Shown: positions 26,070 to 34,690, counted from the stretch's first letter. The stretch: DNA of 64,000 nt from Acidobacteriota bacterium (GCA_020637335.1 JACJWC010000002.1:1-64000), one strand, 5' to 3'. A program made the numbers and translations. Notes: a model not told the origin generated them from the sequence alone.

Positions 26070-26339
26070 ATGAAATTGTTTGTTGGAAATTTGAGTTGGG
26101 GCATTGATGACAATCGCCTGTGGAATTTATTCAGTACGCACGGTGAAGTTACTGAAGCACGCATCATTCTGGACCGCGAAACACAACGTTCGCGCGGTTT
26201 TGGCTTCGTCACTTTTGCCAATAGCCAAGATGCACAAAATGCCATGGATCAAATGAATGGCAAAGAAGTTGATGGCCGCGTGATTAAAGTCAACGAAGCC
26301 ATGGAACGCCAGCCGCGCGAACGCGCGAGCCGCTGGTAA
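26070..26339 (+). CDS. RRM RNA-binding protein (Rbp-like), copy 1
   Basis: The 89-residue single-RRM protein has RNP2 (LFVGNLSW, residues 3-10) and RNP1 (RGFGFVTF, about residues 42-49). A short basic tail follows (MERQPRERASRW). Bacterial Rbp proteins of this type bind single-stranded RNA and are often induced by cold or stress. A paralogue of identical length lies 330 bases downstream, and each has its own leader and terminator. TGGAG precedes the ATG. Confidence 0.92.
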   Translation: MKLFVGNLSWGIDDNRLWNLFSTHGEVTEARIILDRETQRSRGFGFVTFANSQDAQNAMDQMNGKEVDGRVIKVNEAMERQPRERASRW

Positions 26340-26345
26340 TTGATC

Positions 26346-26380
26346 TCAAAGGGCCATTTCTAATGGGGATGGCCCTTTGA
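26346..26380 (+). terminator. Terminator after RRM copy 1
   Basis: A 12-bp arm TCAAAGGGCCAT pairs with ATGGCCCTTTGA, and a short T-containing run follows. Confidence 0.7.
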
Positions 26381-26666
26381 TTGTCCCTTCGGGACGTCCC
26401 CGAAATTAGGTCTTCGACCTTTTTTCATCTATCCTTTATCTATTGAGCATGGGCAACGTTGCCCGTTTTTCTCTGCTTCTCTTATCGCTTTTATCTCAAT
26501 CAGATCCGTTCGAATTTGGTTAACAGTGGCATAGCAGCATAGGAAATGCACCCCTCGGGTGTTTGGAAACTTTCACAGGCTCACCTGTATTCTGCCGCTA
26601 GGCCTAACCGAAACCGGAAATCTTTGCAATGCAACGACCATCCACACGATCTTATGGAGATATAAA
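26381..26666. other. Intergenic region with two further terminator-like hairpins
   Basis: AGGTC-TTC-GACCT followed by TTTTTT (26408-26425) and the palindrome GGGCAACGTTGCCC followed by GTTTTT (26451-26470) both look like intrinsic terminators, giving three in series with the one at 26346. The rest is the leader of the second RRM gene. Confidence 0.6.
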
Positions 26667-26936
26667 ATGAAATTATTTGTTGGAAATTTGAGCTGGGGAA
26701 TTGATGATAACCGCCTGTGGGACATGTTTAGTGCCCATGGTGAATTAAAAGAAGCACGCATTGTGCTCGACCGCGAAACGCAACGTTCGCGCGGTTTCGG
26801 TTTCGTCACCTATGCAAATAGCGACGACGCTCAAAATGCCATTCAAAAAATGAACAGCAAAGAAGTTGATGGCCGCGCCATTAAAGTAAACGAAGCTATG
26901 GAACGTCAACCGCGCGAGCGTTCCAACCGCTGGTAA
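26667..26936 (+). CDS. RRM RNA-binding protein (Rbp-like), copy 2
   Basis: The 89-residue product is a close paralogue of the upstream gene, differing at about a dozen positions (for example MFSAHGELKEARIVLDRE in place of LFSTHGEVTEARIILDRE). RNP2 (LFVGNLSW) and RNP1 (RGFGFVTY) are intact. The frame is open back to 26559, but ATGGAGA eight bases before the ATG at 26667 and the alignment with copy 1 fix the start. Tandem duplication with separate leaders suggests different expression conditions for near-identical proteins. Confidence 0.92.
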   Translation: MKLFVGNLSWGIDDNRLWDMFSAHGELKEARIVLDRETQRSRGFGFVTYANSDDAQNAIQKMNSKEVDGRAIKVNEAMERQPRERSNRW

Positions 26937-26958
26937 TCATCTGATTCACCAACAAAAG

Positions 26959-26984
26959 GGCCGCCCAACTGGGCGGCCTTTTTT
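26959..26984 (+). terminator. Terminator after RRM copy 2
   Basis: GGCCGCCC, loop AACT, GGGCGGCC, then TTTTTT. This is a textbook intrinsic terminator. Confidence 0.9.
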
Positions 26985-27032
26985 GTGTTAAGCCTCAATT
27001 TTGAAAACCGCAACTATCAAAGTTGCCTTGGA

Positions 27033-27461
27033 TTAGCTGTGAACTTTTCCCGCTGCCACCTCTTTTAATCGCTCTGCCGTGAATACAGCCGTTACCTTGC
27101 CGGCATCGTCCAAGTATTCGACCTGGCCGTAAACCACAACAAACAGAATAAGCGGTTCCGTGCCTAACACTTTCCAACGGTCCACATTTCCTGCGGGCTC
27201 ATATACATAGTCCAGCGGACCAATCTGTTCGCCGGTGTGCAATTCTCGCGATCCAGACAAATTAATTGCATGCACACATCCGGTATGCCGATGCCATGCG
27301 ATTTCCTGGCCTGGTTCAAGGCGTAAGAGCTCTACAAAGCCCGTGTTTTCAGGCAGAAACATGAGCGGTTTAAAGGCTTTGCCAGGACCTAGCGGGATCC
27401 AGGGCAGGGCCTCACTGGCAACCCAGGTTTGGGGTTCGTTTTGTATTTCATTGCGTTGCAT
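27033..27461 (-). CDS. Cupin-fold protein (2,4'-dihydroxyacetophenone dioxygenase/ChrR-like)
   Basis: The 142-residue single-domain cupin resembles proteins annotated as 2,4'-dihydroxyacetophenone dioxygenase family or ChrR-like cupins. The metal site is visible as PGQEIAWHRHTGCVHAINLSGSRELH (His-x-His and a later His). The second motif is DYVYEPAGNVDRWKV. The exact substrate cannot be read. It is transcribed away from a MocR regulator gene, which is the usual arrangement for a regulator and its target, so expression is probably controlled by that protein. Confidence 0.75.
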   Translation of the reverse strand: MQRNEIQNEPQTWVASEALPWIPLGPGKAFKPLMFLPENTGFVELLRLEPGQEIAWHRHTGCVHAINLSGSRELHTGEQIGPLDYVYEPAGNVDRWKVLGTEPLILFVVVYGQVEYLDDAGKVTAVFTAERLKEVAAGKVHS

Positions 27462-27515
27462 CGGTGCTCCTTCTTCCGGTCAAAGTAGCCATAATGTGGA
27501 TAGGCCTGGACACAA

Positions 27516-27577
27516 TTTAAGTGGTATTGGTACAGTAGAGAAGAACCAGTTTTAAAAAACTGAATGGACCACTTTAA
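27516..27577. promoter_or_regulatory. Candidate MocR operator between cupin and regulator genes
   Basis: TTTAAGTGGT at 27516-27525 is mirrored imperfectly by ACCACTTTAA at 27568-27577, which overlaps the regulator ATG. A 16-bp palindrome, CAGTTTT AA AAAACTG, lies between at 27547-27562. Divergent promoter regions of MocR regulators usually hold such repeats, but no binding is shown here. Confidence 0.45.
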
Positions 27578-29052
27578 TGCGTGAAAACCGTGTGCTTGAT
27601 CTTTTGTTGACGCCGCCAGATGGGTCGGAATCCTTGGCACGCTGGTTGTATAACGCCTTGAAATCGGCCATTCTTACGCGTCGGCTGGTTGGTGGACAGG
27701 CCTTGCCGAGCACCAGAAGTTTGTCGGAACGCTATGGCGTATCGCGCGGGACCGTCATCTCTGCCTTCGAGGAATTAAAAGCAGAAGGCTACCTTGTGAG
27801 CCGGCAAGGATCTGCGACCCGTGTTTCACAGGTCCTGCCCGATTCCTTTTTTGAAGCATCTACTCAGCGGGTGGCATCTCGGCTCTCTCACAAACCATCC
27901 GAACCGATTCGGTTACCCCATCTAAAACCACTTGGCAATCTTGCGCCGGGCCCGATTCGCCCTTTTCGGGCCAATCAGCCGGCAACCGATTTGTTTCCGA
28001 TTGAAATATGGAATCAAACCGCGAGTAGGCGCATGCGGTTGTTGGGGAATGCCCAACTACTGGGCTGTCCGGCTCTGGGTTACGGGCCGCTTCGCCAGGA
28101 AGTTGCTGAATATTTGCGGGCAGCTCGCGGGGTTTCCTGTGCCGATGAGCAGGTCGTCATTGTTACCGGTACACAACAAGCGCTGGACCTGGCTGTTCGG
28201 TTAACCCTTCAGGCTGGCGATGCTGTTGTTGTTGAAAATCCCGGGTATGACGGCGCTACCCGACTTTTTACCGCCTTGGGTCATCCTATTATTCCGGGAC
28301 CCTTGGATGGTGAGGGCCTGATTTTGGATGCGGAAACGTTTGAACCTGCAAAATTGATTTACACCACCCCAGGTCATCAATTCCCGACCGGTGTCACCAT
28401 GAGCCTCGCGCGACGCATGTCCCTTTTAAATTGGGCCCGGACCCAAAATCGGGTCATCTTGGAGGATGATTACGACAGTGAGTTTCGTTATGCAAGCAGG
28501 CCCATTCCGGCCCTTCAGGGTTTGGATTCTGCGGGCAAGGTCATGCTCATTGGTAGTTTCAGCAAGCTGTTATTTCCAGGCTTGCGGCTGGGTTACCTCG
28601 TTCTCCCACACACCTATGTGGATGCTGCCGCGGCCTGGCTTTCGCTGATGCATCGTCACGGTCCGATTCTCGATCAAGCCATTCTGGCCGACTTTATTGC
28701 GAAGGGCCATTTCGGGCGCCATTTGCACCGTATGCGCAAGGTTTACGCCGAGCGATTGGACGTGTTACTCACCAGCGCCAAGCAAAGACTGGACGGCATG
28801 CTGACCCTCCACTCAGTGGAAGCCGGACTGCAAACCGTGGGTTGGCTTCCCCCGTTCGAAAATGGGGCGCACGTGAGTCAAATCCTGGCTCAAAACCAAA
28901 TTGAGACGATTGCGTTGAGTCGATTCAGCCCAGATGGCCTTGCGCATAACGGTCTCCAACTTGGCTTCGCAGCGCTCACCCCGAACCAAATCCGCGACGG
29001 CGTTGCAAAATTAGCCCAATCCCTAGAGTCGATCATAGGAAAAAGGAGCTAA
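27577..29052 (+). CDS. MocR/GntR-type PLP-dependent transcriptional regulator
   Basis: The 491-residue protein joins an N-terminal GntR winged helix (residues about 18-85: ALPSTRSLSERYGVSRGTVISAFEELKAEGYLVSRQGSAT) to a fold-type I aminotransferase domain. The latter shows GTQQALDLAVRL, the YTTPGHQFPTGVTMS loop, DDYDSEF and the PLP-binding Lys in GSFSKLLFPGLRLGY. MocR proteins sense PLP or amino-compound ligands and act on neighbouring divergent genes, here the cupin gene 115 bases away. Confidence 0.92.
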   Translation: MRENRVLDLLLTPPDGSESLARWLYNALKSAILTRRLVGGQALPSTRSLSERYGVSRGTVISAFEELKAEGYLVSRQGSATRVSQVLPDSFFEASTQRVASRLSHKPSEPIRLPHLKPLGNLAPGPIRPFRANQPATDLFPIEIWNQTASRRMRLLGNAQLLGCPALGYGPLRQEVAEYLRAARGVSCADEQVVIVTGTQQALDLAVRLTLQAGDAVVVENPGYDGATRLFTALGHPIIPGPLDGEGLILDAETFEPAKLIYTTPGHQFPTGVTMSLARRMSLLNWARTQNRVILEDDYDSEFRYASRPIPALQGLDSAGKVMLIGSFSKLLFPGLRLGYLVLPHTYVDAAAAWLSLMHRHGPILDQAILADFIAKGHFGRHLHRMRKVYAERLDVLLTSAKQRLDGMLTLHSVEAGLQTVGWLPPFENGAHVSQILAQNQIETIALSRFSPDGLAHNGLQLGFAALTPNQIRDGVAKLAQSLESIIGKRS

Positions 29053-29255
29053 CGACCTAGGTCCATTGTGCTTAATTCAGGTCAATGCGTTTGGGTTTTC
29101 AGCGATGGAAGTAACTCTACTTTGAGACAGGATGATAGATGGTAGTAATAAGGGAAAAAGCAGTATCCCTGATTCCTTTAAATTTATTGAATGAAGAGAA
29201 TTGAGGGGTATATAATTGTTGTTGATTTTTCACCGCTTTATTATTTGGAGAATTT

Positions 29256-29357
29256 ATGGATATTTCGCCAGAGTTGATTGGTCGCTACACGGTTTATATT
29301 CTGATCCTTGTGGCTGTCGTCTGGGTGGCCGTAAAGGGTGGCAAAAAAACGAAGTAA
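29256..29357 (+). CDS. Small single-pass membrane protein
   Basis: A 33-codon frame encodes MDISPELIGRY, then a hydrophobic helix (TVYILILVAVVWVAV) and a basic tail (KGGKKTK). TTTGGAG lies six bases before the ATG, a good ribosome site. Its last 20 bases overlap the start of the SUKH gene in another frame, consistent with translational coupling. Composition and signals favour a real small membrane protein of unknown role, possibly a membrane partner of the next gene product. Confidence 0.65.
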   Translation: MDISPELIGRYTVYILILVAVVWVAVKGGKKTK

Positions 29358-29889
29358 ACAGCATCCGCCAATCATTAAAAGAAGCGATTGGTTTGCCGTC
29401 CTTTCCCCCCAAACAAGTCTAAATCCTAAGGGCCCGGAGGTTGAACTGAAATTCATTCACTTGGACAAAAAGTTGACGGAATCGGAGGTGCTAAAGGTAT
29501 CGCTTGAATTAGGGTTCGTATTTCCAGATCCCCTTATGTTTCATTTTGTGAATCATAATGGCGGCGTCCCGGTGCCAAGTGTCTTTCATGACGCTTTTAT
29601 GGACACGGTCGTGAGTGAGACCCTCCCTTTGATTTCCGATTCCGGTCGGGGGACAGTCGTTTCGGCTTATAAGAATCTTGTAATGGCAAAGAAAATTGTT
29701 CCTGCCCGATCTCTGCCTTTTGCAGTTGATGGTGGCGGAGATTTCTTTTTCTGTGATCTAAATAACGAGGATGTCCGGGTGTTCTTTTTTAGGTCCGAGT
29801 ATTATCCCGATACTGAAAAGTGTTTGACAGATTTGGGGATGGGTTTAGAAAAGTTTTTCAAAAATCTTAAGGAAGATACAGATTCCTGA
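29338..29889 (+). CDS. SMI1/KNR4 (SUKH) family protein
   Basis: The 183-residue product matches the SUKH superfamily. It has ELGFVFPDPLMFHFVNHNGG (the LP..Y..FL..NGG motif), VPARSLPFAVDGGGDFFFCDLNN (the PFA.DGGG..F.D motif) and a C-terminal SFxxFL-like helix (LGMGLEKFFKNL). SUKH proteins often act as immunity proteins for polymorphic toxins, but no toxin gene adjoins it here, so it may be an orphan. The start is a GTG inside the end of the small membrane protein gene; a start a little further downstream is possible. Confidence 0.75.
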   Translation: MAKKRSKQHPPIIKRSDWFAVLSPQTSLNPKGPEVELKFIHLDKKLTESEVLKVSLELGFVFPDPLMFHFVNHNGGVPVPSVFHDAFMDTVVSETLPLISDSGRGTVVSAYKNLVMAKKIVPARSLPFAVDGGGDFFFCDLNNEDVRVFFFRSEYYPDTEKCLTDLGMGLEKFFKNLKEDTDS

Positions 29890-29955
29890 CTTGAATAGCT
29901 TTTTGGGTCCACCTGTAGCCTTTTTGATCCCCAGATGTGATTTTCATCTTCCGCC

Positions 29956-30915
29956 CTATTCGATTTTTTGCAGTTGGAGCCCTATATCAGGTTTGTAAAA
30001 AGGCCAAATCTTTTCCATTGGGGACATGGCAATGAGGGGCACCCATTCGGTTTCTTCCAACTTTTCAATCTGGTTGTTTGCGTAATCCAACACAAAAAAT
30101 TGTTCCTGCACTGTCTTTCCATGCGAACTCAACGTTTGTTGAATGTAGAAACGAAATCCGCCGTTATGCTCAAGTGCCTGATGTAGGGTTATGGTGCGGA
30201 ATGATTTGTCTTTCGGTGCGTGAATGGCCTGTGAAATCGTTAATATCTCTTCATTTGCCTCTGCAAAAAGTGGAACCGGGACTTTCACGTGTTTTTGAGA
30301 TGGGACTGCATTTAATGGGTAGCCTGTAATTTCCAATTGGGAAAGGCCTTTTGGGAACACCCACAGTTCTGAACCATTTTGCACGACCAATACGCCTGTC
30401 GACATGGTTGAGGATTGAAACAGTTCGCTTGCGACGCCTTGAGGCTCAAGTGAGTTGAGAGCGATGGCTTGGGCGGTAACGGTGAATTGGGATGAATCAC
30501 CTGGGCCCGGGCCATATTTTTGACCAAATATGTACATGCGGTCTTGGTCCAAATAGATCGAAGTCAGGAACGGGTCCCATTTTTTGGTTGAGGCGTGCTG
30601 AACCACTTGAAAGGCTGGATTCAGGCCCAAAACCTTTCGCCCCATCAGGTCCCACAACATCACGGCGTTTTTTGAGACCCCCACATTACACAGTTGCGAC
30701 ATTTCCCGGGGACCTGGGCCGATCTGATCAAATCGAGAGGCCACCTTGCCCGCGGTGTTCAGTTTCAAAACCGCTTGGCGGGTCGCCAAATAAATAAAAC
30801 CTTCGTGGTACAGACCAAAGCGGGGGGTCGATGCGCCGAGTTCATCCAGTTGATATTGACTCAAATAAAAGTCGATCGGGTCATTGGACGCCAAAAATAA
30901 CAGCAAAAAAAGCAT
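29956..30915 (-). CDS. 6-bladed beta-propeller protein, second locus
   Basis: The 319-residue product has a signal peptide (MLFLLLFLASNDP) and propeller-type repeats. Examples are 'FIYLATRQAVLKLNTAGKVASRFDQIGPGPREMSQL' and 'AVMLWDLMGRKVLGLNPAFQVVQH', with the GPGPxE turn typical of the 6-bladed family. It resembles the propeller at 5168-6037 in layout rather than in detailed sequence. AGGAG lies eight bases before the ATG, directly after a terminator that separates it from an upstream Cys peptide gene. Read-through of that terminator would be needed if there is no internal promoter. Confidence 0.75.
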   Translation of the reverse strand: MLFLLLFLASNDPIDFYLSQYQLDELGASTPRFGLYHEGFIYLATRQAVLKLNTAGKVASRFDQIGPGPREMSQLCNVGVSKNAVMLWDLMGRKVLGLNPAFQVVQHASTKKWDPFLTSIYLDQDRMYIFGQKYGPGPGDSSQFTVTAQAIALNSLEPQGVASELFQSSTMSTGVLVVQNGSELWVFPKGLSQLEITGYPLNAVPSQKHVKVPVPLFAEANEEILTISQAIHAPKDKSFRTITLHQALEHNGGFRFYIQQTLSSHGKTVQEQFFVLDYANNQIEKLEETEWVPLIAMSPMEKIWPFYKPDIGLQLQKIE

Positions 30916-30924
30916 AAATACTCC

Positions 30925-30954
30925 TAAAAAAGTTGACCCGTTACCGGGTCAACT
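30925..30954 (-). terminator. Terminator/attenuator between peptide and propeller genes
   Basis: A 10-bp perfect stem AGTTGACCCG / CGGGTCAACT with a 4-base loop is followed on the minus strand by TTTTTT. The propeller gene's AGGAG comes immediately after the T run. The small peptide should therefore be made in excess over the propeller. Confidence 0.85.
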
Positions 30955-30965
30955 TGCCATTTCCC

Positions 30966-31151
30966 TTACCGACATTCAACAGCAATGCAATGGGCAAAGG
31001 CATCAGCTGCGGCTTCCTGTGATCCAGTTAAGTTGTATACAGCAATAGCATGAAAGTCACACTCAACAACACACACCGGTAACATGGCGAAAAGGGGTGA
31101 CACCGACATGGCAAGTAATACCATTATTGCGATTTTTTTGATTTTTTTCAT
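30966..31151 (-). CDS. Small secreted Cys-containing peptide, second locus
   Basis: The 61-residue precursor has a clear signal peptide (MKKIKKIAIMVLLAMSVSPLFA). The mature part is about 39 residues with four cysteines: a C-x3-C pair (PVCVVEC) at the start and a C-x4-C pair (AHCIAVEC) at the end. GAGGAATAA precedes the ATG. Together with the downstream propeller it repeats the gene pairing at 5.2-6.3 kb, where the peptide also begins with C-x3-C. No named family is recognised. Confidence 0.7.
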   Translation of the reverse strand: MKKIKKIAIMVLLAMSVSPLFAMLPVCVVECDFHAIAVYNLTGSQEAAADAFAHCIAVECR

Positions 31152-31447
31152 TTATTCCTCTTTGTTGATGTTGTCGAAAGCTTGCGAAAGTGATGCTATC
31201 AATAGCTTTTGCCTCTAGTCAACCCTGTTTTCTTATTTTTTTAAAAATTCAGATTATTGGGATATTCGATGAGTTCGTAAAACAAATCGCTGAAATGATG
31301 GAAAGCTTGGGATAAAGTTGCCTTTTGGCATTTAATTGGCCATGCGAGGCCCACTAATGATATGGGCCATTAGACACGGGTTTCTGTGACTCTGAGATTA
31401 AGCCGTCTGGATCCGAAACCAAAGGTCCCGGGTAGGCCTTAAGCCCT
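31152..31447. other. Intergenic region
   Basis: An AT-rich stretch holds the promoter of the peptide gene (not resolved) and the 3' end region of the E1 gene. The inverted segment GGGCCAT/ATGGGCC around 31370 is the only notable feature. Confidence 0.35.
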
Positions 31448-34400
31448 TTAACTGAAGGCTTCGTCGAGGAGGCGGGCTTGTTCCATTTTGTGTGAGCCGC
31501 TGGAGCCAGTGGCCGGACTGGCTGATGCAGGTCGTGTTACACCACAAAAATCACGGCCCAAAACTTTGTTCTCCCAGTTGACCTTGAGGAAATACCACGC
31601 GCCCATGTTGGCCGGTTCTTCCTGAACCCAGGTTACGCCTGCGTTTTCAGGATAAATGGCTAGAGCTGCTTCCAATTCCTTCATCGGGATGGGGTAGTAC
31701 TGTTCCAAACGCACAATGGCCACATCTTCGCGCTTCTCTTCGCGTTTGCGTTCCAGTAACTCGTAATACAATTTGCCGCTACACAACAGGATTTTACGGA
31801 CCTTGGCTGCATCGGTTTGCCGGTCCGGGATCACCCGTTGGAAACTCATGCTGGTAAATTCAGAGAGTTCAGAGACGGCTTCCGGGTGACGCAATAAACT
31901 TTTAGGCGACATAACCACCAATGGTTTGCGAATCTTGCGCAGGACCTGGCGGCGCAGACAGTGGAACAACTGGGCCGGTGTGGTCAGGTTCACGATCTGC
32001 AAATTGTCTTCGGCAGCCAGGTTGAGGAAGCGTTCCAAACGGGCGGAACTGTGTTCAGGGCCCTGACCTTCAAATCCGTGGGGCAACAGTAAAGCCAAAC
32101 CGCTTAACCGGCTCCACTTGTCTTCCGAAGAAGAAATGAACTGGTCGATGATGACCTGGGCCACGTTGCTGAAGTCGCCAAATTGCGCTTCCCAAATGAC
32201 CAAGCCATCGGGCAGGTCCAAACTGTACCCGTACTCGAAGCCCAGAACGGCAATCTCGCTCAAGGGCGAATTGAGCACTTCGAATTTGGCTTGGTCAGGC
32301 GACAGGTGCTGCAGAGGAATAAAGCGTTGGCCATTTTTATAATCGCTCAACATGGCATGACGATGGCTAAACGTGCCGCGTCCACAATCCTGGCCACTCA
32401 AACGCACGCGCACGCCTTCGGTCACCAAACTGGCAAAAGCCAACAACTCGCCGGCACCCCAGTTCAAGGGTGTTTCGCCAATGGCCATACTGTGCTGGAT
32501 CTCCATGAATTTCTGGACTTTGGGATGCACATTAAAACTTTTGGGTGCGGTCGAAAAGGCGCGAATGAGGCTCTGGGCGCGTTCCATGCTAATCGCTGTG
32601 TTGACATCGGGCACACCTAGATCCGGTCCGCCTTGATAACGTTTCCATAAGCCCAAGCCCAGGCTCTGGCGGTCGTCCTCGATTTCTTTGATCGATTCTG
32701 CCAAATCCTCTTCCAGGGCCTTGTGCGATGCGTCGTGAATTTCTTTAACGTCCTTATCGCTGATCCCGCCTGACTTTTTCAAGTTCTCGACGTAGTTCTT
32801 GCGGACCGTGGGCATTTTTTTAATTTTGGAGTAAAGGGTAGGTTGGGTGAAGGTTGGATCATCGCCTTCGTTGTGGCCGTATTTGCGGTAACAGTACATG
32901 TCAATGACGACGTCCTGATGGAACTTCTGGCGGAAATCCATGGCCAAGCGAATGACTTGGGAGACAGCCTCGGGGTGCTCGCCATTGACGTGGAAGATCG
33001 GGATCTGCAGCATGCGCGCGACATCAGTCGAATATTGGCAGCTGCGGCCTTCCTCGGGATTCGTCGTGAATCCAATTTGGTTATTCAGCACCACATGCAC
33101 GGTGCCGCCGACCGTATAGCCATGTAAGCGGCTCATATTAAACAACTCTTGCGTGACGCCCTGGCCGACAAATGCCGCATCGCCGTGGATGAGCAAGGGC
33201 AGGGCGCGGGTGTGGGCGCGATCGCCAAAACGGTCTTGTTTGGCTCGGGTCCGGCCTACGGCAACGGGTCCGACGAATCCCAAGTGGCTGGGATTAAAAC
33301 ACAGAGACAAATGGACTTTGCGACCGCCAACCGTTATGCGGTCGCAGCTGTAGCCCAAATGGTATTTCACATCGCCTTTACCGCTCAGTTTAACTGCGTC
33401 TAAATCCTTGAATTCGCGGAAGATTTGGCGCGCAGGTTTACCCATGATATTGGCCAACACATTAAGACGTCCGCGGTGAGCCATACCGATAACGATTTCT
33501 TCGATGCCGTGGATGCCGGCTTCTTCAATGGCATGATCCAGCAAGGGGATCAGGGATTCGCCGCCTTCCAAAGAGAAGCGTTTGGCGCCCACAAATTTGC
33601 GGTGCAGGAAATTCTCAAAGACTTCGGCATCGGTCAACTTGGTCAGGATGCGGATCTTTTCCTCACGGCTCAAATCGCGTTGGTTGGCGGTTTCCTCCAT
33701 GCGTTCCCGCAACCAGGTTTGGATCTCTAAATCGTCGATGTGCAGGAATTGCACACCGATCGCGCCGCAATAGGTTTTGCGCAAATGGGCCAATATTTCG
33801 CGTAAGGTGAGAACGGTCGATTCCTTGCCGAGCCGGAAAGCGAATTTTCGGTCAAGATCCGCTTCTGTCAAACCGTAGTGTTCCAGGGTCAATTCGGGAT
33901 GGGGATCGGGATTGACACCGAGCGGGTCCAATTGGGCCAAAACGTGGCCGCGCAGACGAAAAGCCCGGACGATTTGGTCGACTTTTTCCTGGCGGCTTCC
34001 GGCCAAACGTAATCGACTGGCCAATTTACGTAACAGGCCACGGGCCAAACCGGAATGTTGGTCCAAGAGGCGGTCGAAATCATCTTTGCTGATGCGTAGC
34101 AGGTTGACAGGGCCATGGGCAACCATATCGGCCGAGCGCGGTTTGTCGTCTAATACAGCCAACTCGCCGATGACTTCGCCCAATCCGAGTTCGGCCAGGG
34201 TACGACCTTCGCGTTTGACGAATACAGTGCCGGACAGGATGATGAAAAGGTCGTTGCCGGTCTGGCCCGAAAGGGCGATCGCTGCCTGGTCTTCGTATTG
34301 AACGGTACGGCTAACGGCCGCTAGGTGGGTCAGGTCTGCAAGTTCAATCTCGCTGAAGATGGGGATCGATTTGAGAAAGTGGGGTAAATCGGAGGTTTCC

Positions 34401-34585
34401 TGGGGTGGTTCGATCGGCACTTCAGGTCGAACCCAGGTTGTGGTGGGTTCGGATTTGTCCCAGGACGCAAACAGTTGGCGAACGGCTTCATCCACACTGT
34501 GCGGGTCACGAACGTAAGACTCGTAAAGGTCTTCAATAAAAGAAACGTTCTGACTATTGAGCTCATCCCAGGAGTAACCGGCCAT
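31448..34585 (-). CDS. sucA: 2-oxoglutarate dehydrogenase E1 with inserted cNMP-binding domain
   Basis: The 1,045-residue thiamine diphosphate enzyme decarboxylates 2-oxoglutarate in the TCA cycle. The start at 34585 has GGAGGTG just upstream. Residues 15-40 are the usual E1o N-terminal helix (SFIEDLYESYVRDPHSVDEA). Residues 72-193 are a CRP-like cyclic-nucleotide domain with the phosphate-binding cassette IGELAVLDDKPRSAD (Glu141, Arg150). E1o resumes at VDQIVRAFRLRGHVLAQLDPLG. Catalytic segments follow: GMAHRGRLNVLAN, YHLGYS, NPSHLGFVGPVAVGRTRAKQ, HGDAAFVGQGV, VLNNQIGFTT, YGHNEGDDP and the QEEPANMGAWYF end. No E2 or E3 gene adjoins it. Confidence 0.93.
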   Translation of the reverse strand: MAGYSWDELNSQNVSFIEDLYESYVRDPHSVDEAVRQLFASWDKSEPTTTWVRPEVPIEPPQETSDLPHFLKSIPIFSEIELADLTHLAAVSRTVQYEDQAAIALSGQTGNDLFIILSGTVFVKREGRTLAELGLGEVIGELAVLDDKPRSADMVAHGPVNLLRISKDDFDRLLDQHSGLARGLLRKLASRLRLAGSRQEKVDQIVRAFRLRGHVLAQLDPLGVNPDPHPELTLEHYGLTEADLDRKFAFRLGKESTVLTLREILAHLRKTYCGAIGVQFLHIDDLEIQTWLRERMEETANQRDLSREEKIRILTKLTDAEVFENFLHRKFVGAKRFSLEGGESLIPLLDHAIEEAGIHGIEEIVIGMAHRGRLNVLANIMGKPARQIFREFKDLDAVKLSGKGDVKYHLGYSCDRITVGGRKVHLSLCFNPSHLGFVGPVAVGRTRAKQDRFGDRAHTRALPLLIHGDAAFVGQGVTQELFNMSRLHGYTVGGTVHVVLNNQIGFTTNPEEGRSCQYSTDVARMLQIPIFHVNGEHPEAVSQVIRLAMDFRQKFHQDVVIDMYCYRKYGHNEGDDPTFTQPTLYSKIKKMPTVRKNYVENLKKSGGISDKDVKEIHDASHKALEEDLAESIKEIEDDRQSLGLGLWKRYQGGPDLGVPDVNTAISMERAQSLIRAFSTAPKSFNVHPKVQKFMEIQHSMAIGETPLNWGAGELLAFASLVTEGVRVRLSGQDCGRGTFSHRHAMLSDYKNGQRFIPLQHLSPDQAKFEVLNSPLSEIAVLGFEYGYSLDLPDGLVIWEAQFGDFSNVAQVIIDQFISSSEDKWSRLSGLALLLPHGFEGQGPEHSSARLERFLNLAAEDNLQIVNLTTPAQLFHCLRRQVLRKIRKPLVVMSPKSLLRHPEAVSELSEFTSMSFQRVIPDRQTDAAKVRKILLCSGKLYYELLERKREEKREDVAIVRLEQYYPIPMKELEAALAIYPENAGVTWVQEEPANMGAWYFLKVNWENKVLGRDFCGVTRPASASPATGSSGSHKMEQARLLDEAFS

Positions 34586-34690
34586 GCCCACCTCCAAAAA
34601 TGCAAACCCCATGGAGTATACAAAAGGCCCCCCGCGCAATCAAGGAAATGCCCGAATCCCCAGGCCCATTTACCCAAGGCTTGCAAAAGA

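Noticed and set aside
31448..34639. Start of the E1 protein at 34639 (MRGGPFVYSMG...)
   Set aside because: GGAGGTG lies just before the ATG at 34585 and the extra 18 residues have no similarity to E1o proteins.
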